Program-made: the position numbers and the translations under genes
NCBI GenBank assembly: GCA_027922465.2
Contig: BQMF02000037.1
Coordinates: forward strand, 1,403,495 to 1,467,494
Direction: 5' to 3'
Length of the DNA: 64,000 nucleotides
Source of the DNA: Turritopsis dohrnii
Lineage: Eukaryota > Cnidaria > Hydrozoa > Anthoathecata > Oceaniidae
Notes under the pieces: model-generated
Databases searched by the model: none
What the model was told of the DNA's origin: nothing
The model's input: the letters and a program-made list of their open reading frames with translations, nothing else
Shown: positions 43,719-55,394 of the stretch, in pieces
Numbering within the stretch: the stretch's first letter is position 1
Layout: the number at the start of each line of letters is the position of its first letter

Positions 43719-44288
43719 CAGTGGAACCTCTATTAATGGTCACCTCCATACATCGGTCACCTCCTGATAAGCGGCCAGAAAAGAAAGTCCCTGCCAAATT
43801 TATAGTCAAACTCTTATAAAAAAACCTCCATACATCGGTCACCTCCAATCAACGGCCAAACGACCACTTTCTATTGTCCCAATGTCTTAATTTACCTCTA
43901 TTAATTAACGGTCAAAAAAATCTTTACGCAAGCAAATGAATGTAAAAATTAAAAAAATTGTTACTTTATTTACAATAATTATTTACAAAAATAAAGTCAA
44001 GTCAAGCAGCCTTATCTATTGTAGATGATTTGAACAACTTTTGTGAAACATTAGGTGATGCTGACTTAGTAAGTGCTTTGAATCTTGTCACACTACGACT
44101 TGAAGCACTTAGGCTAAATAATGTTGTGTTTATTTTGATCATGAATCATTCTTTATGCCCCTCCCATCCTGACCAGCCTTTTTGATAAAAAAAGTATATT
44201 CATATAAAACCTCCATACATCGGTCACCTCTAATGCAACGGCCACTAAGCTAGGTCCCCCAAAGTGGCCGCTATTAGAGGTTCCACTG
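43719..44288. mobile_element. 570-bp pogo/Tigger-like deletion derivative
   Basis: TIRs CAGTGGAACCTCTA.TA..GG are inverted at both ends, with TA at the right junction. Internal CCTCCATACATCGGTCACCTC units occur three times. An internal open stretch (about 43992-44122) reads SSQAALSIVDDLNNFCETLG then ADLVSALNLV, like the C-terminal tail of a Tigger/pogo transposase. The element therefore probably arose by internal deletion of an autonomous copy. Confidence 0.7.
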
Positions 44289-44514
44289 TATAAAATCCTG
44301 TCACTCAGGCGGTTTCGTGGCGCGCTAGGTGCACATTTAGATAAGGAACCAACATTTGCTATTTTGGAACTATTAAAACAACCTTAGAGAGATTCTCGTC
44401 TCTTATAAGCAATATACATAACATAGTAAGGACGCATGCGCACAGCTGTCTTGTTTTTGCACGAAGGTGGACACTAGATGGTTTGGAGGTACGTTCGCTT
44501 CATGTTTAAAGATG

Positions 44515-44612
44515 GAATGGGCAGATGTATTTTCCATAGTAGTGAAAGAAAAATTTTCGTACCGAACAAATGCACTCCTCCACATTGATTTTTCAACAAG
44601 TTTTTTCCCTGG
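44515..44612. repeat. Dispersed about 100-bp repeat, copy 3 (degraded)
   Basis: Shares CACTCCTCCACATTGATTTT and TCAACAAGTTTTTTCCC with the ends of copies at 7680 and 20908. The left half is poorly conserved. Confidence 0.35.
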
Positions 44613-44889
44613 CAGAACGTATTGGAAATAGTTACATATGGCAATGACATCATCGATCATGAAGAGATTCAAATGCAGAAGTATCATCGACACAGCTGTA
44701 TCAATAGCTTATCATTTGGGACTTTAGACTGCTCATGCGTGACTTTCAGAATCAAAGCAAATCGCATTCTCTTTTTAATTTTTGCTCTCCCCTGCTTTTG
44801 GTTTTTTAGGGATCCTCATACTCGACCTAAAACAATATTGATTAGAAATATAAAGAATAATAAAGAAATATAAAGAATAATAAAGAAAT

Positions 44890-45070
44890 ATAAAGAATAA
44901 TAACGAAATTGATGGACTCCTTTTGTACACATTTCAGACTCCATTTTGACACTAACGGACTCCATTGTTACATTCGGACTCCTTTTTAACAATATGTTCG
45001 GACTCCTTTTGTACTCTAGGACTCCTTTCGTACACGATCGGACTCCATTCGTACACGATCGGACTCCTTT
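44890..45070. repeat. CGGACTCC-type short repeat array upstream of the SET-recombinase gene
   Basis: About nine GGACTCC motifs are spaced 15-25 bp apart, several followed by TTTNGTACAC. The left part (GAAATTGATGGACTCC..CACATTTCAGACTCC...TTGACACTAACGGACTCC, conserved in pieces) also occurs at about 62540-62610. The array ends about 140 bp before the start codon at 45208. It may contribute to the promoter or simply be a repeat. Confidence 0.55.
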
Positions 45071-45207
45071 CCACACGTTATCGGTAGCCGGCAATATCGC
45101 GTACGCTTCCATAATGGAGGTCCTTCAAGCGGCAGAGAGGCGAACAGACGTTTTTGGTTGAGAAGTTTAGCTAGTGTTGTTTATCTGATTTAGATTATTT
45201 TTCAAAA

Positions 45208-47367
45208 ATGGAAAAAAAAGTTCAGCAGACTGTTGTGAGTTGTCAGCATATAACTCTTTTTGATAAACACTTGCTAGCTATGTTTATTATATAATTTCTT
45301 TTTTTGTTTTTTTATTAAACTCGCATCTTAGAATCAAGAAGATACAGTTATTAAATCGTTGATCAACAGTGACCCATCATTTTTGATAAAAAAATATATT
45401 GATAGTCATATAGGTATGTATATATATGTTTGATCAGCCAGTCAAATTTATGTGGTAGTAGTGTAGAAGTAATAGTAGTTTATTTTCACCAACAAAGATA
45501 AACAGTCAGGGACAACCGTAAATAGAGGGATGCCGTAATTACGGGATGTGAATTGTACATACTGTAATTATGCGATGACCATAACGGCGCGCATACTGTG
45601 ATTACACGAACACAAAAAATCAGCCCAATTTGATGTGACAATGGCAGATTTAAAAGAACTTGTGGTTGTATAAATCATGATCAGTGGTCTTATGAAGAGC
45701 TATTTGAAACTCGTAACATTAAGAAATCCAGAGTACTCGCCATTTTAATTTACCACTGCTAGAAAATTGCTGATTTTAGAAAAAGTTGGCGCGGAAAGGT
45801 CAAACATCACCGCGTTAAAATGTCGAGAAATTCCCTAAGATTTAAGATAAAAAAAGTTCCAAGTCTTGCAGGGGAAGTGTGTTCACCGTAGATTCAAAAC
45901 AAACAAAATTCCTTTAATTACGGGATGTATCCCGCAATTACGGGATCCCTCTTGTCCCTACTGATAAATTTACAAGAAAAAGAAGCTTTGGATATTAATT
46001 ACTACAAAATTTATAATTTACAATCATATTTATAAAATAACATAGTATTGTTATTTTAAAGTAAGGAAGTTGTAAACTTGTCTATGTTAGTAGGGGAACG
46101 AACACCTACGAGGACTAGTTGAGAGAGGAGGAGGCCACCCTTAAATATTAGGACTTATAAGCTACTTGTATGTATAAAGTTACATTGATGTTCAAACACA
46201 GCCAGAAATCTTTTTTATGCGATCAAGTGAGAGTATAGTGCTGTTTTTTCACTCAACTCAGATGTTTGGATGTGACAAGCCAGTAAATGTCTAGCTAATT
46301 AAAATAGACAGCAATGAACCATTTCCCCACTATGAACTTTTTAAGAAATTTAGTTATTTAGTTATAAAACTACACTTTGAATGTCAAGATTTCGAGATTA
46401 TTCACTTCTATTCTTTTATATTTTCTATAAACACCTGATGCTGATGCTGTTTCTAATAAAATATATTACATATAATGAACAATTAAAAACACATCTCTTC
46501 ACAAATTTTTCGATATCTTACATAATCTTTATCAAGTTAAAAATGATACAAACGTTTATTTAGAGAAAAAATTAAAAATTAAAATTAACAAGAGGTTAGG
46601 TTTGAATAAAGATCGTGATCAATTAAGTTAAGAATGTGCGTGCAGTTAAAATGATATAAATATATATATAATATAATAGATGAGTTCTTATGTTACCAGT
46701 GAAAGCTCTGTTTATAATCTAAACAAACTTCACAAAAATGGATTTTGAGTGCTAATGAGTATTAGTTTTTATTATTTTATTTGTCTTAAAAATGCCTCCT
46801 GATAACCATTTTAACCGACAAAATCTTGAAGTGTATAGGGAGCATCTAATTGCCAGTGAAGATGCATGTCTATACAGCATTATGTTGAAACTCATAGCTA
46901 AAAACACCGATGCTTATAAACATTATATCACTTAGAAAATCATCAATATAACCATTAGTAGATTTGTGATAGCTACCAAAACTCTTTTGTCCACAGCAAG
47001 TTAGCCTTAGAAGAGATATATATGTTACTTGATTTTCAAACTGAAAACTATTTGCTTTAGCTTGAGGAGCACTACTCGTGATTATTTGATTTAATTATAA
47101 AGCATGTTAATCTTAGTCAATAAGAAAACAGGGTCATAAGCAAACTGTTATCAGAGTTTTCAGAGCTATGAAATCAGTTAGTGTGATATAGGATAGTACG
47201 ATCAATCAATCGATCAATTTCAATTTATTTGCCTAAGATTACGTGACTGACAAATTACAAAATTTCAAAAGAATAAGAGGCCAGGAGACTACCCCATATA
47301 GTCGAGACTAATCTAAGGAGGTAGCCACCTGAGTATATATGTAGAATACAACAACAAAAGTTTCGAA

Positions 47368-47398
<31 letters not shown>

Positions 47399-50300
47399 TA
47401 AATAAAAGAAAAGAAAAATAAAATTAAAATAATGCCAGTACGATGATGAAGAAGTGAGGTACTTTCCTCGAGTAGCCAAGAAAAAGATAGATATATCTCA
47501 AGGGGAATACAACGTTGAATAACAACATTGACAAGATAAATGGATTTGGCTGAGACTGTTCAATGTAATAAGAAAAATATAAAGGTGAGCCTTAAAAGTT
47601 ATCACTATGTATTGATTACAGATAATCTCATTCTACTGCAAACTGCAGCAAGGATGATGAGCGTTAACAACTTCTGGTTAATCAAAAAGAGGACTAACTT
47701 TGCCAAAATTATATACCTGTAAAATAAATAATGTTTATTCAATTGTTGTATTTAATTGTTGCTTAAAAATGACGGTTATATGATGAACATGAAAAAATTA
47801 ATCTGAATACTGCCTGAAGGATAGTATTTTTCTTCTCTTATTTTTATAGATTGGTTCATCGCCAACCTATAAACAAGTGCGATGTAGCTCAGCTTTCTCA
47901 ATAAGACAAAATATTCAGAAAATTCCTTTGACACTGAAAAGTTACTATTTGATTTAAAAATGATGTAAAAACCCTTTCATAGGCTATGGTGTTTTTACTG
48001 CCACATCCATCAAGAAAGGACAGCCATTGTTGGAGATGAGGGGAACATTACTAAAAAACAAGGAAGCGCAGCAGCAGGCTTTAAAGTATCGGAAAAGAAA
48101 AATTAACTGCTCTATGTTTGATGTAATATTTAAAGGAGAAAAGTTAAGGTAGGATATTGTAATTACAGAATATAAGACTTGCTATTGTGCACAAAGGTAA
48201 TAATAAACCTTTTTACTTTTACTACTCTCTATTTTAAATTCAAGTAACAGAGAAGTTATAATAAACCCATCTAATAAATTTGTATTATGAAATGTGATGT
48301 ATTATGCATATTTTTCTGTAAGAAAGAATGTTAACCAATGGAACTGATCTGATTTACCTTTTATATGGGGAGTTGTGTTCTAATAGTTTTTCATTATACT
48401 TCATAAATATGTACACCCCAGTATATCTTATTTTTAGTATAGATACAACTTTGTCAACAAGTCTTGGAAGATTTGTCAATGACTCTCCACCAAAATTGGC
48501 CAACTGTCTTCTCAAGAAATTTGTGGTGGGAAACATTCCCCATTTATTTTTGGTGGCCATTGTGGATATACTTCCTGGCTGTGAATTGCGATACAGCTAT
48601 ATATCCAATGATTTATGGTGGCGGTCAGATGTATGTAATACCATTTTTATATATATAATGTTATAATATCAGATCGATATTATCGTGATATGTTTTATTG
48701 TAATTTTAGGTTAGGTATTGTGCTCCATGTTTCAAACCAGTGGTATGCAATCCAATCTTTTATTTTTTATCCTAATTTGACAAAAAAAATCAGATAGATT
48801 TGTTTGATTAGTTTTATGTTTCTTTGAAGATCTTTTGTTAGCATACTTTTTCATTTAGGAAGTGGAGATAGAGTTTGTTTCTGAGAGTGATGTACAGGTA
48901 AGAACTTTCTTGTTGTTTTATATTAATGGTTAATGGTCAAGTTCTTATGTTTACCTTATCATTTGGACTTTATGGGGTCTATTTTGTTTTATTTTTTCTT
49001 AGCAAATATGTAGGAATTCTTTTTCTTGCCCATCTTCATTAATTTTATTTTCATGTTAGGTTATTGGGATTGAGAAAACAAACTCGGAACCTAATTGTAG
49101 AGTATGTATATACTTATGTACAGATTGTGTTTGTTTAGTAGGGATTCTTCTCTGCAGGAATATATCCAACAATGAACATTGCATGTTTATGGAAATAGTC
49201 AATGGTTATGAAAGTGAAATACATGTCAAAATTATCCTTGTAGGTTGCTCTAAAAAGATTAATGCCCAATTCTGGTAAGCACAAACTGATAAAAAGAAGT
49301 TTTCTATTCCAACAACAATTCATGGTGATATGTTTAAGGGTGTTGTTTCATTCCTTTGCAGCTAAAGTTACAGCACTGAAAGAGCCATTCTTCAAAATTG
49401 AAGACAAAGAATGGTTAGCTGTTTATTTTATATTTAAATTATGATGTATTTCAGATAAACATTTAAATTTATTCATTCAGTTTAAGTTGTCCACTTTTCT
49501 ATGAGGGAAAATTTCCTTCAATTTCGACCAGTTCTGGGGAGTCTCAGTATCCCGAAAGAATAATTCGAAATGACAATGACTATGGCTACTGTGAATGCTG
49601 TGACACAAAGTTTGAAGACTTAAATGAGGTATTTGTTATGAAAGACTTACCCATTACAGTTTTGAACATGACCGCAGATGTACTAAATTATATTCTACCA
49701 AAAATTACTCATTTCAGTTCCCCTTCTTCGAAAACCACTTATCGAAAAACTTCCCAAAAGTTCTTACCACAGTCTCTTGCCTTAAATTAGTTTTTTTGTT
49801 TTAGCATTTGACTGGAACTGAGCATAGAAATTATGCAACCAACCCACTGAATTATCAAGTCATCGATGACCTCAGGTCAAAAACTAATGCAAACTCTTCA
49901 ATGTAGGTAGTTGGTTCTCTTTCTTATGAATCTTTAGTTTACTTTAGACTTTGAAATATGGAATTATCTGGAGTATTAAACATTTTCTTTCATGTCGAAA
50001 TCTATAGTCACTAAAGCTACTATTACCATGTCCTTTCCCTTTTAGTTTTCCGATGCTATATGCTACCATGGTGAGATTAATGTTATTTTAGTCCTAATTT
50101 AGTCTTAAGTCTTCTTAAATGTCTTCCTTTTTTCCTGCCCTGCATATCTTTTACATTAAAAAGGTTATCTTACAGGGTGAAGATAATGTTGCTTGCCCTA
50201 GCTGGAAAAAATACAAGTAAATATTGGATGTATTCTCAGGCTTGTTTATTAACTATATCTTCTGAAACCCCAATAAAATAAAAACTTTATGCATTTTCAG

Positions 50301-53300
50301 AAATGTGCAAGATGTTCCCATTGAGACCATCAAAGAAATGATGGATAATCTAAACAGTCAAATTTTATGTATATTTACTGGGAAGGTATAGTCCAGCATT
50401 GAGTAAATTCAATTCCAGATTGTTAACCTTAGTTCCTAAAAACTATTTATATTATTTTCTTTATTAGACGTATTGTGAACGACATGAGCAATACAAGGCA
50501 GGTGGTAAACAGAAAGGTAACTCACTTAAATCTTCACTATATAGTAAAAAAGTGTTTCGTGTAAATTGAAGCTTAATTCGGCATAGGGAGGTTAAGAGTT
50601 GTTGACGTATGCTCCCCTTATACAGAAGAACAGGAAAGTACAATCATGGATAAAATCCTGCAAACTTTTGGTCCCGCTGAACGGAGGAAGGTAGAATAGT
50701 TTATTTTTACTTACAGAAATTTCAATAATTTGCTTCGTGCTTTACGCTCGAAACAGCTCTTATAGTATCAGACTTCTTTTTCTCGTTTGGTGGGTCGGAC
50801 TCTTTTTTTACATTCAGAAGATAAGGTATTCCTCGGAAGCAAATTGATATTTTGTCTACGTTGAACTGTTTCTTTTTAGTATTTTGACTACGTTTTCAAA
50901 GTATTATTTCCGGAAAGTATGGTGTTATTGTATTGCTTATATGCCAATGTTAGCCATTCCGAGGTACCATTTGGTTTATTTGCAATTCTTTTGAAACCCA
51001 TTATTATTTAAAATTATTAATACTTTTTGTTACTTTTTGTTACAGGCCAGCAGATACTTACAGCAGATATGGCAAAGACCTGAGAGTGAAGACGAAGAAG
51101 GTAAAGCTTTCACTTTCAGTATTCCCGATTGGTAGATTGCCCAGCGAATTTCAGTCTTATATTATTTATAGTTGCATCTGAAGAAGCATTGGAAGCAGAA
51201 CTAAAGGAAATATTAAATATTAAAGACGTTGAATGGAAAGATGGAGAGAAAGAACAATTTATGGCAGATAACGAGGAACGGAACGTTGAGGTTGCTATAG
51301 TAGATGACGTGGAACGGAACAATGAGGTTGCTATGGTAGTTGGTGTGGAACAGAACGATGAACTTCCTATAGTAGATTACGCGGTACGGAACGTTGAGGT
51401 TGCTATAGTAGATGACGTGGAGCGGAACAATGAGGTTGCTATGGTAGTTGGTGTGGAACAGAACGATGAACTTCCTATAGTAGATTACGCGGTACGGAAC
51501 GTTGAGGTTGCTATAGTAGATGACGTGGAGCGGAACAATGAGGTTGCTATGGTAGTTGGTGTGGAACAGAACGATGAACTTCCTATAGTAGATTACGCGG
51601 TACGGAACGTTGAGGTTGCTATAGTAGATGACGTGGAGCGGAACAATGAGGTTGCTATGGTAGTTGGTGTGGAACAGAACGATGAACTTCCTATACTAGA
51701 TTACGCGGTACGGAACGTTGAGGTTGCTATAGTAGATGACGTGGAACGGAACAATGAGGTTGCTATGGTAATTGGTGTGGAACAGAACAATGAACTTCCT
51801 GTAGTAGATTACGCGGTACGGAACGTTGAGGTTGCTATAGTAGATGACGTGGAACGGAACAATGAGGTTGCTATGGTAGTTGGTGTGGAACAGAACGATG
51901 AACTTCCTATAGTAGATTACGCGGTACGGAACGTTGAGGTTGCTATAGTAGATGACGTGGAGCGGAACAATGAGGTTGCTATGGTAGTTGGTGTGGAACA
52001 GAACGATGAACTTCCTATACTAGATTACGCGGTACGGAACGTTGAGGTTGCTATAGTAGATGACGTGGAACGGAACAATGAGGTTGCTATGGTAATTGGT
52101 GTGGAACAGAACAATGAACTTCCTGTAGTAGATTACGCGGTACGGAACGTTGAGGTTGCTATAGTAGATGACGTGGAACGGAACAATGAGGTTGTTAAGG
52201 CAGTTGGCGTGGAGCAGAATGATGAACTGGCAGGTAACGTGGAACGGAACGTTGAGGTTGGTATGGTAGTTAATAAGGATCGGAATGATAAGCTTGCTTT
52301 GATAGATAACGCGGAATGGAATGCTGACGTTGCTATGGTATATGACACAGAAAGGAACGCCCATGTGGAGTTCAATTCAAATGTAAGTGTCACTATTATT
52401 GTATAGAACTTTCCGTAAAGGTAACGGATCTAGTGGGGATTGAACCCACGACCTCTCGTTTGCGGGGCGATTGCTCTACCGACTGCGCTATCGATCCGAT
52501 GACATTACATTACATCTTTATTATTATATTTGCAATTCCGTATAACAAAGGGATACATTAGCTAGTTGTTATTTTTTTCTCGTTAATTTCATTCCAGACC
52601 TTTCCAGATAAGAACCTGACCATTCATAAAGAGCAATACGTTAACCGAAAACCGTAAGTTTTCAATGTGGAGATTACTTATCTGTGTAAACCTTTTTTGT
52701 GTATTTTCATTTGTTTATCCAACATTTTAGCCCTTCCCGTCACAGCAGACAGTGTCCTGTGTCTGTCTGTAAGCAGATTGTCCAAAATTTGCCAAGGCAT
52801 TTGATGCTAAAACATAAATGGACGAAGGCAAGCTGTGGTGCTGTTATGGGACAGTTCTCCTTAAGAAAACAATCGCAACCAAAGGTTAAAACGCCAAAAA
52901 AGGGAAATCAAAAGGACTATCACTTTGCACGGATTTGCCCTGTCAAAGGCTGTTACAAGGTATTGAAAAGATTGCCAAAGCATCTTCTTGTACATCATAA
53001 GCTACCTCGGAATGCGGACTATTACAAACTACTAAAAGAAGCACAAATGTTTAATACCAGCATTCTTCCAGAGACAATTACAAAATCTCCTCGATCGTTA
53101 TTCTCGAATGCCAAAAAACATTCTTCAACTACAGTAAAGATACCCACTACACCTAATTCATCAGAGCCAGTTACGAATTCTCCGCGATTGTTATTCTCAG
53201 AGGCCAATAAAGATTCTTCAACTACAAGAAAGATACCCACTACACCTAATTCATCAGAGCCAGTTACGAATTCTCCGCGATTGTTATTCTCAGAGGCCAA

Positions 53301-55394
53301 TAAAGATTCTTCAACTACAAGAAACATACCCACTACACCTAATTCATCAGAGCCAGTTACGAATTCTCTGCGATTGTTGTTCTCGAAAGCCAATAAAGAT
53401 TCATCAACTACAAGAAAGATACCCACTACACCTACTTCATCACTCAACAAATATTATGAAAGTGACGATGAGGATCTGTTTTCGGAAGATGAGGATTCAA
53501 AAGACGCAGAATTGCCACGGGATGTGAAAGTTGTTTTGAATGGCTTCGTAAGATACCTACAAAGCCCAGATGGTGGCAACAGAGTATCTTGCGTTCAACT
53601 CAGTGATGATGTAAAACGCATATATTTGGTTTTATGCAAAAACCAACCTTTTTCAATGTTTTTCGATATCAAGCATTTCCGTGATAACTATTTAATGGAA
53701 TATTGCAAATTTCGCAATAGTTTACCGGGAACCATAAAAAAGTACCTGTTATCTGTTGATATCTTCTGCGAATATCTCATTACCGAAAAAGTTGGGATCA
53801 GGGATGTGTCTTCTGCCCAAATACTAGATTTGAAGTTAAAACTTAACGGGTGGAAGAAAAGCTATCAAAAAATGGATCGGAAACGGAAATGGGAGAGAGA
53901 TATTGACGATTTTTCCATGTTGGTCACCCCGGAACAAGTCCAAGCATATGAAAAAAGTGATCATGCTGTTAAAGCGAAAGATTTATTTGCGATACTTAAA
54001 AGGAGTAATGTCAATGTTACGCAAACACAGTATTGTCAGATGAGAGACCATTTGTTTTCGGCGATCCATTTTGCTAATGGTCATCGATCAGGAGTATCGG
54101 CAAACGTTTTGGTTTCGGAGTTTCATGCCGCAAGAAAAGTAGATGGTGGTTTATGAAATTTTCGTTAAAAACCATAAGACCTCACACGCATATGGTCCTG
54201 CCGCGATAACTTTAAATGAGGAGGAATATGGCTGGCTCAACATATTTGTCACGAAAGTTCGACCTCAGATAAACTCGAACAGTCCAAACGTGTTCTTGTC
54301 TTGGACTGGATCTTCTATGGATCCGGGTCAAATCAGTCTAAGAATTCACCAACTTTGGGTCAAGGGTGGAATATTTGAGAAGACGCCTGTGAAGAACTTG
54401 ACCTGCAATATTATAAGAAAATCAACAAGCACAGGCATACGAGATAAAGGTCTAGGCTTTAATCAGGAAGTTGCAGACTTAATGGGACACAGTTTGGAGA
54501 CAGCAGAGTCGCATTATTTCATTAGAAGAAGCAACAAACAGCAGCTAAAGGTGCCGAAATCGTTCGGAAATACTTTCGGACTGTTCCCGAACCTCCAACT
54601 GATTTTGTAGTCACCAAGACTTGACTACCTCATCCCCAAAGCATTGTGGACCATTAGTGACATCACTCAACTGAAGGGAATATTTTCCGAAGAAATAGAA
54701 AGGAATCATGTGTCTATGGCAGATGTTAGAGAGAAATTTAATGAATGCTCAAAGTTTTTCGGAACTAGTGAGAAACAGATATATGATAAAGTTAGAAGTT
54801 TGATGCGTTACTCTCCTAAGTGCAAAGTAAGTCTTATCCTAGAATAGAGGTTTATAAGTCCCAGTTTATTTACCTGCTTAAGAGTATTGGTATCCCCAAA
54901 TTCTTCAAATGATCTTTTTCTCAATTTCGTTCGTTCAAATGGTTTTCAATGGTCTCACCTTTTTGTAAATGTTAATTTTTAGAGACAATTACCAACATCA
55001 CCAAGACCAGTGTCTAGCTGCACAGCTACTTTAGTAAGTATGATGAATTCTTTCCCTGATATTGTGATTCGCTTACTTGTTTTGACAATTCCATATTTTC
55101 AGTAATGCAGTGCATTGTTCTGTGCCATGAACAACATTCTGACTAATGATTCTTTCGTATTACTTTTCGTATTTGACCTTTTAGCAGAATTTTTGCCCTT
55201 CACCGGAAACAAGAAGAAGGCTTTTTTCCCGTAATGAGATAGAGATATTGAAGAAAAAGTGCAAGGCAATTATTGATGGTGGTCCGTTGAACGAACAAAG
55301 GATTCGCACTGCATTAGATGGAGACTTGTCCCAGTATAGCTTTTCGCAGTTAAGGACGAGATTAGATTATGAACGAAAATTGAAAAGGAAATAG
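45208..55394 (+). CDS. Chimeric SET - DBF4-type zinc finger - tyrosine recombinase gene, 23 exons
   Basis: Exons: 45208-45234, 45332-45413, 47983-48148, 48438-48630, 48710-48742, 48859-48897, 49060-49101, 49244-49274, 49362-49413, 49481-49628, 49805-49902, 50046-50070, 50176-50216, 50301-50385, 50468-50516, 50626-50690, 50880-50963, 51046-51100, 51172-52382, 52598-52653, 52731-54826, 54983-55033, 55185-55394. All introns are GT-AG and phases agree, giving about 1,645 residues. SET domain about 36-150 (IGYGVFTATSIKKGQPLLEM; LGRFVNDSPP; CELRYSY), resembling KMT5A. DBF4-type finger about 258-285 (C-x2-C-x9-H-x5-H). 12-residue repeats about 474-842. C2H2-like fingers near 868 and 929 (CPVSVC..LPRHL; CPVKGC..LPKHL). 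31-residue repeats about 977-1101. Tyrosine recombinase about 1121-1484: Arg in GHRSG (54085), NIIR in place of HxxR (54407), MGH (54488), Tyr in SHYF (54515). Three small frame changes fall near 54147, 54535 and 54615. Likely nuclear; Crypton-like origin inferred. Confidence 0.85.
45503..45962. mobile_element. 460-bp TIR element, 5-bp TSD, in intron 2 of the SET-recombinase gene
   Basis: Ends CAGTCAGGGACAA and the complement of CAGTAGGGACAA are inverted. ATAAA flanks both sides (45498-45502, 45963-45967). Subterminal GTAATTACGGGAT repeats are inverted too. CAG termini with a 5-bp TSD resemble the element at 1146-1310 in class but not in sequence. Confidence 0.7.
51279..52375 (+). repeat. Coding minisatellite: 12-residue repeats in exon 19
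   Basis: About thirty 36-bp units encode a 12-residue motif with E/D at 2, hydrophobics at 3, 5 and 6, and a closing RN or QN (VEVAIVDDVERN; NEVAMVVGVEQN; DELPIVDYAVRN). Three form a 108-bp unit repeated eight times almost identically. Units 3-5 and 6-8 share the same pattern of variants (IVDY, ILDY, VVDY), so a 324-bp trimer was duplicated recently. The last few units are diverged. Confidence 0.9.
52426..52497 (-). ncRNA. tRNA-like sequence (probable SINE head or pseudo-tRNA) in intron 19
   Basis: 72 bases with A box TAGCGCAGTCGGTAGAGC and B box GGTTCAATCCC. The T-stem GTGGG/CCCAC is perfect and the acceptor stem is GGATCGA/TAGATCC with one mismatch. The anticodon arm has only three of five pairs and C instead of T at position 33 (nominal anticodon CGC), so it is probably not a working tRNA. 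It lies antisense to the host gene. AT-rich repeats (ATTACATTACAT) sit upstream. Confidence 0.6.
53080..53450 (+). repeat. 93-bp coding tandem repeat in exon 21
   Basis: Four copies of a 31-residue, Ser/Thr/Pro-rich unit (SPRLLFSEANKDSS, TTRKIPTTPNSSEPVT) spaced 93 bp apart. They form a linker between the zinc fingers and the acidic stretch before the recombinase core. Likely disordered. Confidence 0.85.

Noticed and set aside
46791..46936. 48-codon open frame (MPPDNHFNRQNLEVY..) in intron 2
   Set aside because: No splice sites fitting the gene and no recognisable domain; could be chance or a repeat fragment.
47540..47960. Extra exons (MDLAETVQCNKK.. with GTGAGC donor; ATTGGTTCATCG.. after TTTTTATAG) for the chimeric gene
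   Set aside because: Including them breaks the phase between exon 2 (phase 1) and the SET exon at 47983. Direct joining gives the conserved IGYGVF start of the SET domain.
52020..52364. Minus-strand frame over the repeat exon
   Set aside because: Antisense shadow; its regularity comes from the 36-bp coding repeat.
52426..52497. Functional tRNA gene
   Set aside because: Anticodon stem with two mismatches and C at position 33; more like a SINE head or pseudo-tRNA.
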